Source of the DNA: Turnera subulata
Taxonomy: Eukaryota; Streptophyta; Magnoliopsida; Malpighiales; Passifloraceae
Length of the DNA stretch: 64,000 nt
Assembly (NCBI GenBank): GCA_028386065.3
Contig: JAKUCV010006825.1
Span: 127,873 to 191,872 of the forward strand
Direction: 5' to 3'
Under the pieces are notes generated by a model that saw nothing but the letters and a program-made list of their open reading frames with translations, was not told where the DNA came from and searched no databases. This document shows positions 24,376-33,945 of this stretch, in pieces. Position 1 is the stretch's first letter; every line of letters begins with the position of its first letter. The position numbers and the translations under genes are program-made.

Positions 24376-25618
24376 CTCTCACCGTTGTTTTTACGTTTTT
24401 CTTAAAAAGCTAAAATTAAAACCAACCAAACCTGCACTGTCCTTTACAAAAAAATTGTTTTTCACTCAAATTTCTCTCTGCCTTCTGTCCCAACAACATC
24501 ATCATTTCTTTCTTTCTTTCATTCTCTCTCCCACTTTTTGGTTTTCGTTTTGTTTTGTTTCTTCGTGACGCTCTCAATGGTATGTATATACTATATACTT
24601 GATAGGGATAAGCGGAGCGCCCATAAGCTAGCCTAATTGATAGTAAAGCCTAGGACCACAGAGGTGCAAAGATGTGTGAGGCCCGTGCATAAGGTCTAAG
24701 ATTAGGTCCTCTAGGCAGCCCAAGGCAAGCGGACAAGGCTTAAAACCTTGAAGTCTGGAAAGTCTTCTCCATATATTCTCCAGACGGAATCCAAATTTTT
24801 TCAAAAGAAATCCGATTGCGACTAATAACGATGTGACACATGGCTATGCCGACCCCCTATAAATGTCCCAAAATCAGATGTTTTCAAGACTCTCTCCCTC
24901 TCCCTTATTATGCTCGTATACTCCACATTCATCATTACTCTCTCAATTTGGGCCCTTATTTTCTTGTTAACATCAATACTCTAACATTATTTCTTTAATT
25001 TTTATGTCATGATCCATGCCAAATAAATTAATTATTATTTAAAATAAGAAATTGAGATTGTAGATTATTCACATTGGTATGTGACCCTATTTTTTATATT
25101 AAGGTAAGGATTTAAGACTTTATGATTTAGAGTTTTAAGGTTAATGATATAGGATTTTAAAGTTTAGTGCTTTAGATTTTAGGATTTATGATTTTAAATT
25201 TATAATTTTAATATCATAAAATTTGAGTTTTAAGGTTAGCACTTTAAGATTAAAAATTTTATGAATTTACATTTTAAAGTTTTAATATTAGGAGGTTAAG
25301 TTTTTTTTTTACTTTAAAATTTTCCGAACTTTTATAATTTATAAATAATTTCTAATTAAGTCTTACAATTTTAAAGTTTTATCATTCAAGTCTTCTAATT
25401 TGCTAGTTTGGTTAATCAAGTCCTAATGACGTAGACTTTTGACATATCAACATGTGATGTGTACATGCCATGTCATATGATAATGGCCAAGCAAAATTGG
25501 ATGGGAATGATGCCTAAGACTTTTTATAAACAACTCAAAATAATAGGACTTGGTTAATAAAAAAAGAAATTATACGGCTCGACTGAAAAATACATTAAGA
25601 ATAATAGGATTTTTAGAA
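24376..25618. other. AT-rich spacer with degenerate TTTAGGATTTT-like repeats
   Basis: No gene is seen. Around 25090-25320 the words TTTAAG, TTTAGG and GATTTTAAAG recur about every 10-20 bases. This resembles a decayed telomere-like or simple-sequence tract. Around 24600-24760 lies a moderately GC-rich segment without recognisable coding. Confidence 0.4.
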
Positions 25619-25867
25619 CCTTTATCCCTTGTTTTTTTTTGGTCGAAACCGGGAAGTATATTAAAAATATACGTGAGCTTGATACATGATTAGAAGTCGG
25701 TAGCTCAGGTCGACTTCTATCTTATACAAGAGGCATGATAAAACATAGTAAAACTAGTACAAGAGGAGGGATCCGAATCCCAGACAAAAAGGACAGGAAT
25801 AAACAACACGGGCTGCTGGTAAAACCACGGCAAAGACCGAAAAATAAAAAAACAGGAACGTGACTGG

Positions 25868-27232
25868 TCAGCAGGGATGAGAAGTATCCGGCGGCCGAGC
25901 CATATTCATGCCGAAGCTGGATGCACCAGGGGAGAAGATCATGCGATGGCAGTCCTCTGTAAGGACTACTGCCGTGTGGTTTTGGTTTCTGCGGGGCCAG
26001 GGCGGGGCTGGGTTGTTGAAGTTGTTAGAGATAGCGGGGTAAATGGCAGGGGAAGGAACTGAGGGAGGGACAGGTCCGATGGGGGTTTGGATAGCTACGG
26101 ATGTAGGCGGGTAGGTGCTTGAATTGGAAACATCTTGAAGGGATTGTCTTTTTGGGGTTTCCTTGGAAATAAACTTCGAGATTTTCAGGGGTTGAGATTT
26201 TTTGTTGGATTGCTTTGGGGTTCGGGTAGAAGGCTTGTTCTTGGATCGTTTGATTGTCCCTTCCCCTAAAAAATCTTGAAGTGTAGGTAGAGCCGGGGAA
26301 GGTTCAGGTTGGGATTGGGTCGTATCCTCGTTTTTTATTGGTGGAGGAGGGGAAGATACAAGTGGTATTCCTAGGGAGATATTTGGTGTGGTCGGTATCG
26401 GTGGGGTTGGGAACGTCGGGGTCGGGGTAATGACGACCTCTGAGTTAGCAGGTCGAGGCCGACTTAGGACTTGGAACCTGTAGGGTGGGATGCTAGTGTG
26501 AGAGGCTGATGGGGGCACCAGAGTGCTAGTAGTTTGGCTCTGAGGTGGCCGCCTAGACCTTCGAGGGACATTCATCCATTCCCCCCGCCCTTCAATTGAC
26601 GAGATATCTGGCTCCCCTGTAGACATCGAAGATGCAGAGGTGGGCACAGACTTGCCTCCCTGATTAAGCGGAGCTACCGGGCAGGCTAGAATGTTGTGAT
26701 CAAGTTTCCCACAAATATAACAGATATCTGGCAATCCTTCATAACCAACCTTTAATGGTTCCCCTTCAAGGTATACAGTCCCCTTGAGAGGCTTCGTTAA
26801 ATCAAGACAAACAGCTACTCGTGCAAATTTAGATCTAGTAGAGTTAGAAGAATTACCATCGAGTTTGACTGTTCGGCCCACCATGTTTCCGAGCTGCCGC
26901 ATAATCCTAGAATGGTATCGGTTGGTCGGAAACTCAGGGAACTGAATCCAGGTGACGATGGATTCAATTTTTCCAGAAGAAGCTCGAAAGTTGGGGGACC
27001 AAGGTTGCATGCTGAGGACGCTTCTGTAAATGAACCAAGGTCCGTCAGTCAGGGCATGCAAACAATCTTGAGTCTCCCAGAACCGTACCAAGTAAAAATT
27101 ATTCTCGAGGTCTATAATCTTGACCGAGCAGTTTGGTCCGCAGAGCTGTGAAACCAATATATCGACCATATAATTTGACAACAACTGCATTTTCCCATTG
27201 CTTGTCCAGTCTGGCTTTTAAAGGATCGGATA
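25868..27232 (-). pseudogene. LINE ORF1, main part (DUF4283 plus zinc knuckle)
   Basis: The minus strand holds a 440-codon frame (25868-27190) reading IIDLENNFYLVRFWETQDC, DGPWFIYRSVLSMQPWSP, WIQFPEFPTNRY and the zinc knuckle CYICGKLDHNILAC. This is the gag-like RNA-binding ORF1 of plant L1 elements. The domain's start (LKARLDKQWENAVVVKLYGR, IGFTALRTKLLG) is in another frame immediately upstream, so a frameshift with loss of a few codons separates them near 27125. The Pro/Ser-rich C-terminal half is unstructured. The 5' part of the ORF lies beyond the Gypsy insertion at 37193-37880. Confidence 0.85.
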
Positions 27233-30140
27233 TGTGGAAGCCCGTACCCCAAACAAATAGAGATAAAATAATTAAATGAAAAAGAGTTACCAAAATACTC
27301 TTAAAACCCGGGGTACAAAAACCGATGCTTCGGTATACAAACATTTTCCATGAAACTGTATTAACAACGAGATGTCATAAAAGTACATGAGGTCAACCGG
27401 CTTAACAAGTAGTAAGCCATCACGGCATCACGCCGACATAATATCACAAAATCAAACTCCGGCAACCCGCCGATATAAATGTAAAACATTTATGACACCT
27501 CGGATTATCACTCATGCAGCGGAAGAAGAAAGTAATAAATAAAAAATCAAAGTAGAAAATAACATGCATATGGCCCTATGGATCCCACCGAGAGATGATG
27601 CACAACTACCTGCTGAAGTGTCTGCGTCTGAACTCCGAGTCGACGGTATAAGTGAGTCTGTACGCTAACTAAAGTCTGAAAAACAACGGTGGCGATTATG
27701 TGAGTCGCCTACTCAGTGAACATTAAAAGTCTAAATATACATGAAAGTGAAGTCATGCTCGTAGGGTGAGTAGCTCACGAGCACAAGTACAACATACAAG
27801 CAAATCAGAATCACACACCAACACATAATCATCTTATTGTATTTTTGTTCTTATTATTTAGATTTAATGCAATATTTTAATTATTTTAATTATTATTTTT
27901 ATCATTATGGGCCCTCTACTGTGAGTCAAGTCTCGGTAGCGCATCTGATCAGATCAGGGTGTGAAACCCAAATGTCGAACCTCAGAAGGGGTAGATTCTG
28001 AGGCCAAAAACCACTGATAAATCCCAAGTGGCCGCTAGCTACCTGAGGGTGCACTCAGACACACCTAACCGGTGCAAGTCTTCCAGGGGTGCACCTACAT
28101 CCCCTGGGCATGCTAAACAGCATAATGTGACCCGAGGTACCCAACCCTCCTCGGGGCTACCAACCNNNNNNNNNNNNNNNNNNNNNNNNNNNNNNNNNNN
28201 NNNNNNNNNNNNNNNNNNNNNNNNNNNNNNNNNNNNNNNNNNNNNNNNNNNNNNNNNNNNNNNNNNNNNNNNNNNNNNNNNNNNNNNNNNNNNNNNNNNN
28301 NNNNNNNNNNNNNNNNNNNNNNNNNNNNNNNNNNNNNNNNNNNNNNNNNNNNNNNNNNNNNNNNNNNNNNNNNNNNNNNNNNNNNNNNNNNNNNNNNNNN
28401 NNNNNNNNNNNNNNNNNNNNNNNNNNNNNNNNNNNNNNNNNNNNNNNNNNNNNNNNNNNNNNNNNNNNNNNNNNNNNNNNNNNNNNNNNNNNNNNNNNNN
28501 NNNNNNNNNNNNNNNNNNNNNNNNNNNNNNNNNNNNNNNNNNNNNNNNNNNNNNNNNNNNNNNNNNNNNNNNNNNNNNNNNNNNNNNNNNNNNNNNNNNN
28601 NNNNNNNTGGGCTTGGGCTCGGTTTTTCCTAAAACCGCCCTAAAGTCGTTCCCGAGCCCAAGAGTTGATCGGCCTAAATTCTCTACGTGTCGGTAAGTCT
28701 TTCCGGCCACACCCACTCTAACTCTCCGCTCTCGGTACCGCAATTCTCTTAATGAAAATAAATGTATATTACGGTAAATAATTCAAAATTCAAGTACACG
28801 ACAAAACCGAGACAAATCATAGATAATTACCGACTAACACTCGTAAAAACGAGAATTATCGTCCGTCGGCAGAACCCGAGTCTTCGCCGGAAAAGTCCCC
28901 GAGCCCTCGCCGGAACAGTACACCTACGCCGGATTCCGGTCACTTCGCCGGAAAATTTTCAACAGCAACAAAATGGGCCACACAACAAACTGCCATCCAC
29001 AAACCAAACAACCAATTCAACAACTCACTAATCGCATACACCTAAACGAATTTAGGACAAATTCTTACCGGAATATGCCGTCCACTGCCAACACAAGACT
29101 CGTGAATGGTAGTAACCGAACACGTACACACGGCCACACCACGAGCACCTCAACCAAAAACCCAACGCACACCGGCTACACAGACCCGACCCTCACCAAC
29201 AGAACCACCTAATCGAACACCAGCTAGATCCGCTGCCGGAACACACCAACGCCGAAATCAACACCGACAGCAGCAACAATGCAGCCACAGCAGACCCACT
29301 ACCGGCCGAACACCGCGCACAGCCTCCACCACAACCCAACAGACCCGATTAGAACACAACCCAAGCAATAACATGTCGCCGGAAAGAAAAAGAAGAGGGA
29401 AAAAGGAAAAGCGAGACGGAGGAGGTGCTTACCGGAGGAGTAGAAGGCGTATCACTGGTGGTCTCGTCAATTCCGCACCCGCCGGCCCTCGTCCCAGCCT
29501 CCTCTGCGACTCGTGGTGGTGGCGGCGGCTTCGTGTCCCTGCGACGGCGACACGAGAAGAAGAACAGAAGATGTATGGCGGCGGCAGCGGTTTTGTGGGG
29601 GAAGGAGAGAAGAGAGTAGTGGCGGCCGAATCAGGGAAGGAGAAGAAAAATGGAGGACGAGTTCAGGGAAAGAGGAAGATATAGATGTTGGGTTTCATAC
29701 CGTTGGCTTCATGATTGAGGTTGGAGAGTGGGGAATAATGCCGTTGAGGCGGCGGCGAGTGGAGAAAAAACGGCAGGGAGAAAAGAAAAGTTGAAGGAGA
29801 AAAAGAAGAAAGAAATAAAAGAAAAGGAAGAAGAGGGCAGCTGGGGTTAGGGCTTGACCCGCCAGCCGACGACACGTCGTTGGCTTGACGCGGTCAGCCC
29901 GCCTCAGTTGACCAGCCCCCCTCTTTTTTTTTTTCCAAAAATCCCCAAAACGACGTAGTTTTAACTAAAACTACGGTAAACGTCGTGTTTCGTCCCGAAA
30001 CGCGTTTTAGGTCCGACGAAACTCAACAGCAACGTATTACCACTCATAATTAATGAATCCAATGGAAAATAATTTAATTTAATTTCCTTTACCGAAATCC
30101 GAATTTTATAAATCAATTAACGAATTACCGGGGCGTTACA
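27233..30140 (-). repeat. Gypsy LTR, left copy (3' LTR on the minus strand), with N gap
   Basis: It matches the right copy almost base for base from TGTGGAAGCCCG to GGGGCGTTACA. The copy is interrupted by Ns at 28166-28607. It contains long arginine- and proline-rich chance frames that also occur in the other LTR only because the LTRs are identical. Confidence 0.92.
28166..28607. other. Assembly gap (442 Ns), probably undersized
   Basis: The sequence before the gap matches the right LTR up to 34878, and the sequence after it resumes at 35651. The intact LTR therefore has about 772 bp where this one has 442 Ns. The missing sequence can be expected to resemble 34879-35650. Confidence 0.9.
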
Positions 30141-30165
30141 GTTCTACCCACCTTAAAAAGAATTT
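30141..30165 (-). promoter_or_regulatory. Polypurine tract region of the Gypsy element
   Basis: On the minus strand the bases next to the 3' LTR read AAGGTGGGTAGAACTG just before TGTAACGCC. A purine-rich tract here would prime plus-strand DNA synthesis. Similar AAGGTGGG-type tracts precede LTRs in plant Gypsy elements. Confidence 0.6.
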
Positions 30166-30287
30166 CGTCCTCGAAATTCAATCATCAAGTCCATAGGTCC
30201 TACCACGATAAGTTTCTGGTATTCTCCACCAGGTGTCCGAACTCATTGCGAGATGTCGCTTATACCCTTAAGCGGTGTTTCTTCCGT

Positions 30288-30299
30288 TTATATAAACCG
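30288..30299 (+). promoter_or_regulatory. TATA box ahead of the first antisense ORF
   Basis: TTTATATAAACC is a strong TATA match at 30288-30299. The first ATG of the ORF (30309) is only about 10 bp away, so a start site 25-35 bp downstream would favour the in-frame ATG at 30330. The assignment is inference. Confidence 0.45.
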
Positions 30300-30308
30300 A
30301 ACCTAATA

Positions 30309-30728
30309 ATGGAGATCTCACACACAACTATGGACTCACCACTAAGATCCCGTACTACCTCTGACTCAGAGGATAACAGTTACATCGGTGGTAGGGCTTT
30401 CCCGACAAGCTCCGATGAGGAACCTCCTAAGAAGCGGTTCAAGACCAAGATCATCGGTCTAAAGGAGCATATGGTGATTCCTCCAAGACGGCGAAAGAAG
30501 CGTATAAGCAAGGAAGGACCTTCTGGTAACAAGGATGCAAAAGATAGGAAAGGCAAGGCAACCGTTGAGTCCAGCACACCTCTGCAGATAATGAAGCAAC
30601 TGGACACTTCACTGAAGAAGGTCCACACTGCAGTGATGCAAATTGAACTGGCCTATATGAGACTCTCTTCTCAGGTCGCGAATATACAGAAACTTGTAAC
30701 CGATCTGAAACACCATGTAACTCCGTAG
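30309..30728 (+). CDS. Antisense ORF in the Gypsy interior: basic, nuclear-type protein of 139 residues
   Basis: An open frame of 139 codons (119 in the shorter form from the second ATG, about 30330) runs opposite to gag. I do not recognise the family. It has an acidic Ser-rich N-terminus, two basic clusters of nuclear-localisation type (PPKKRFKTK and PPRRRKKRISK), and a C-terminal stretch (about residues 90-135: IMKQLDTSLKKV, MQIELAYMRLSSQV, IQKLVTDL) with leucine/isoleucine spacing suggestive of a coiled coil. A TATA box precedes it, and an AATAAA (30765-30770) follows the stop by about 40 bp, so it has the layout of a small intronless gene. Additional antisense ORFs between pol and the 3' LTR are known in some plant Gypsy lineages. 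Whether this one is expressed is unknown. Confidence 0.5.
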   Translation: MEISHTTMDSPLRSRTTSDSEDNSYIGGRAFPTSSDEEPPKKRFKTKIIGLKEHMVIPPRRRKKRISKEGPSGNKDAKDRKGKATVESSTPLQIMKQLDTSLKKVHTAVMQIELAYMRLSSQVANIQKLVTDLKHHVTP

Positions 30729-30770
30729 AGTGCTTTTCCTTTATTGTAAGATGTTTATGAAATCAATAAA

Positions 30771-31449
30771 ATGAGCTTTCTTCTTAAATCGAAACTCTAT
30801 TGTAGCGAAATCTCGTGTTAAACAGATTAAAACCAGCAATAAAGGTATGAAATTAATCATAAGGAAATTATAATTAAAGCAAGACTCGTTTATTAAGGTC
30901 AAACATTAAAAGGTTAAAATAAAACATGTTTCCATGTTCGGTGCCCTGGATCAATTGTGAACATCCTCGATCCCGAAAACGTAACGTACACAGTTAACGG
31001 TGACGTTTGTTAGCCTCGTGAAAAGATACCCGTTAACTGGCAAGGCGATGATCATGAGAGCGTCCTGTGTCCCTCGAAAGACACGTTACCCACTTGTCCA
31101 CAATTGTCCATATGAGCCAAAAAAACGTCTGTCTCGTCACGCACCTCTTCGCTGTCCGAACAGCTGTAAGCTTGTCGCACACGCACTCTGCCCGAGGTGT
31201 GGTCCACACGGTCTAGCCACAACAGTCACGAGTGCATGGGACAAAGATGTAGGAACAAGTCTTAAGGAGACCAAGTTGAATTAGCCCGGGAAATTGAAAA
31301 TTGTAAGGTAGAGAAGGACTGATAACCTCTGGCATTTATTGCCCGAACAACAAACACATAGCGTGTCGAAGCAATAAATGGAGTAACGGTAAAATTTCAA
31401 AACACAGACACTTAAAATTCGAACATAATAAACACGCTCCTCCTAAGGT
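30771..31449. other. Gypsy interior between the two antisense ORFs
   Basis: About 680 bp without a convincing frame in either strand. A 95-codon plus frame at 31000-31284 lacks recognisable features. In a full-length relative this region might hold the end of pol, but no pol motif is visible here. Confidence 0.4.
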
Positions 31450-31458
31450 TATAAAAGA
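31450..31458 (+). promoter_or_regulatory. TATA box ahead of the second antisense ORF
   Basis: TATAAAAGA at 31450-31458 lies 119 bp before the ATG at 31569 and directly after a GC-richer stretch, a normal plant core-promoter layout. No transcript evidence is available. Confidence 0.5.
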
Positions 31459-31568
31459 CAGTAGGGTGAGGAGTAAGTCATCAAAATCGTTTTATAGCAA
31501 CCACACGCCCAGACAAAGAATTCTTCAAAACTCAAGAATAACCAAAACACTTACACGCCCAAAACACA

Positions 31569-32252
31569 ATGCCTGCCCCATCCTCAGTTTTCTTTGTCGA
31601 AGGTGCCAACCTTGGCAGAAGAAACCGACTGGCCTACAGTATGGTCAATGAACGTGCCGAAGAACTACCAAACGAGCTCGGCAGGATGCCCCGACTGGTC
31701 TTCGTCGACGAGCTCTACTCATCGCGGTTCTTTGTCACTCCAATGGAAGAGGTGATCTACCTGGAGGATCGCGGCACTTTGAGGACATCCTACTACGGAT
31801 CGGCAAACTCCGTGATGTTCTTCATCTCCGACAGGCTTCAGGAGTTCAACCTGGAGTCCACTTGCCAGACGGTGGAGCAAGGTGCCTACTACCAGCTTGC
31901 GATGACGGCCCAAAGCATACCCAGAATGACGTGCTTACCTCCAACTTGGCCAAAGGTACGGCTGCTGGTGTGGAACTGCAGGGGAGTTGCAAGGCGCGCT
32001 CAAGAGTTCACACGTACGCTGAGGGACTTGAAGAACCAGTACAAACCGAATATGGTTCTTCTGACGGAGATGCAATGGCAACCTCGGGACGACCACGGTC
32101 TCCTCCCTCTCCGTTTCCCTCAAGCTAACCGGTTCAAGATTCCTGGCCAGCGCGACAGAGGCGGCATGTGGCTCTCGTGGAGCGACAGAGTCACGGTCAA
32201 CATCAACAGCGATCCCAACAGCTTCCGTGTCAACGTCGTTCCGAACCGTTAG
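31569..32252 (+). CDS. Antisense ORF with a LINE endonuclease-like C-terminal half
   Basis: This 227-codon frame runs opposite to gag. Residues 1-115 (MPAPSSVFFVEGANLGRRN.. ISDRLQEFNL) match nothing I know. From about residue 128 it reads VRLLVWNCRGVARRAQEFTR, LKNQYKPNMVLLTEMQ and later GGMWLSWSDRVTVNI. That is the layout of the N-terminal half of the exonuclease-endonuclease-phosphatase fold of plant LINE ORF2: WNCRG, then the metal-binding Glu in LLTE, then a GG..L.WSD strand. The catalytic C-terminal half (HxxGDFN and SDH motifs) is missing, so nuclease activity is not expected. A TATA box lies 119 bp upstream. It may be a gene-capture product domesticated by the element, or a fused relic. 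Expression is unknown. Confidence 0.55.
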   Translation: MPAPSSVFFVEGANLGRRNRLAYSMVNERAEELPNELGRMPRLVFVDELYSSRFFVTPMEEVIYLEDRGTLRTSYYGSANSVMFFISDRLQEFNLESTCQTVEQGAYYQLAMTAQSIPRMTCLPPTWPKVRLLVWNCRGVARRAQEFTRTLRDLKNQYKPNMVLLTEMQWQPRDDHGLLPLRFPQANRFKIPGQRDRGGMWLSWSDRVTVNINSDPNSFRVNVVPNR

Positions 32253-32506
32253 ATGTATTTCCTATTTTTATACAATATCAAATCTCCATGTAATGTTCCT
32301 GTTTGTATTTCAAGTATTAGTATTATCAATAATATTTATGTTTCTGCTTAATTATGACATCAATTCCTCTTATGTGAATGCTCCTTGAAACAAACATTGA
32401 CAACTTCTATTCTTATTACAATTCATCCTCGAGATTTTACATAATAATAATAATAATACTAAAAGAAAAGAACAAAACAAATCGAAATGAAATCTCTCAA
32501 GACATC

Positions 32507-33820
32507 TCATTCTTTTGGAGCGTCTGTAGCTTCCTCTCGAGTGATAGAGTACACCCTAGGAGTCGCCACAGGTCGAACAGCACCTCCACGGCTCAGAGCT
32601 CCAGCACTCTCTCGACTGCCTCCCTGGTGTCCAACACTCTTGTTTGGACCAGAAGGACCTGTACCATTAGCCACGGAGTTCTGTACGGTATACTGGGACC
32701 CACTACCTCCGCTGTCACGAATCCTCGTGTAACACTCTGACTGGTGGTGTCCCTGCTTCCCGCAATACCAACACAAACTAGGAGGTCTAGTCCAAGGGCC
32801 CCGCCTCTGAGATCCAGACTGATAAGGCTTTCCTCCCGAAGACTTGCCTGGTCCACCCTGATACTTCTGTCCTCGGGACTTCTTCGAACCTTGGTAGGAA
32901 GAACCCTGCCGACTCATGTAACTTGCATTACCCGAACCATAATGTTGCTTCTTCTGTCCTGGCATTGTTGACTGTGTCTCCCGCTCGGCCGGCCGGGCCT
33001 CCTGCCCGATCAACTGAATCCTCTCCGCATCAAAAGCGGCCTCACAAACAGCCTCCCAAGTTCGATGTCTCCCACCAGCCACTACGATCGCCAACTCGCG
33101 GCGTAGAGCGTCAACAAATCGCCTACACTGTGTCACCTCATCGGGTACAAACTCTCTGGCGTAAGAAAGAAGAATACTGAACCGGATTCTGAATGCAGAA
33201 ACTGACTCTTCGGGTCCCTGTCTCACCTCAAGAAACTGCTTCTTCTGGTCTTCTAAGAATCCAACGGTAATGAACTCCTTGTAGAATCTGTCCTTGAAGT
33301 CTGCCCATGGCATTACCACTGGTCTAGGTAGGTCCATAACAAGTCCTTGCCACCAGCTCAATGCGTAACCCGTGAACTTGTGTGCTGCAAATCGAGCCCA
33401 GTGCTCTGGTGTATACGTGAATTTCTCTAAGACATTCTCCACTTGGCAGAACCAATCATCAGCTACCCTTGCGGTGATTTTCTCTCCTGAGAACATCTCA
33501 ACTGCTGTCTTATCCATGTGCTTATAACCACTCTCCATACCGCCAACAACTGGTGCTACGGTAGGTGCAACCGGGACGGCTTGGACGCCTTGTTGTTGCT
33601 GATGAAATTGTTGAAATTGCTGCCACTGCAGAGAGGCCTGAAACTGTTGTTGTAACGCCGCATCCATACCAGGAGGTACTAATGGCACTGCATTCTGTAC
33701 TCCAGCTGCACCAACATTTCCCTGACCATCAGGGACTGGCATTACCGACACCGAGTCGGAAACATGACTAGGAAGTTCATCCAGCCCATCAGCATTGTGC
33801 CGGTCTTGCGGTGGATCCAT
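32507..33820 (-). CDS. Gypsy gag protein
   Basis: An intact 437-codon minus-strand ORF starts MDPPQDRHNADGL. A Gln-rich segment follows, then the retrotransposon gag (capsid) domain at about residues 105-265 (AAHKFTGYALSWWQGL, WADFKDRFYKEFITVGFLED, FSILLSYAREFVPDE, RRFVDALRREL). A Gly/Ser/Lys-rich linker and one zinc knuckle, CWYCGKQGHHQSEC, at about residue 350 follow. Gag forms the virus-like particle and binds the element RNA. The frame ends before any protease motif, and no pol follows. Being intact in an element without pol suggests selection or recent origin. Confidence 0.9.
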   Translation of the reverse strand: MDPPQDRHNADGLDELPSHVSDSVSVMPVPDGQGNVGAAGVQNAVPLVPPGMDAALQQQFQASLQWQQFQQFHQQQQGVQAVPVAPTVAPVVGGMESGYKHMDKTAVEMFSGEKITARVADDWFCQVENVLEKFTYTPEHWARFAAHKFTGYALSWWQGLVMDLPRPVVMPWADFKDRFYKEFITVGFLEDQKKQFLEVRQGPEESVSAFRIRFSILLSYAREFVPDEVTQCRRFVDALRRELAIVVAGGRHRTWEAVCEAAFDAERIQLIGQEARPAERETQSTMPGQKKQHYGSGNASYMSRQGSSYQGSKKSRGQKYQGGPGKSSGGKPYQSGSQRRGPWTRPPSLCWYCGKQGHHQSECYTRIRDSGGSGSQYTVQNSVANGTGPSGPNKSVGHQGGSRESAGALSRGGAVRPVATPRVYSITREEATDAPKE

Positions 33821-33927
33821 AGTGATGCCTATATGAATGCAAACAAGTCAAAACACTTTTTAGAAATTATAAATCTGGAACAGGCTTATGCACAGGGAAA
33901 AATCACTTGAAAACCCAAAGATCTGAA

Positions 33928-33944
33928 GCCCGCTCCGCTACCAA
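33928..33944 (-). promoter_or_regulatory. Primer binding site of the Gypsy element
   Basis: The minus strand reads TTGGTAGCGGAGCGGGC one base after the LTR end. It resembles the initiator-Met tRNA complement TGGTATCAGAGC with two differences. The two Copia elements have the same TTGGTAGCGGAGC core. Confidence 0.7.
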
Positions 33945-33945
33945 C

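Noticed and set aside
28028..28743. Long ORFs through the N gap on both strands
   Set aside because: They exist only because Ns are translated as X. The real sequence there is missing.
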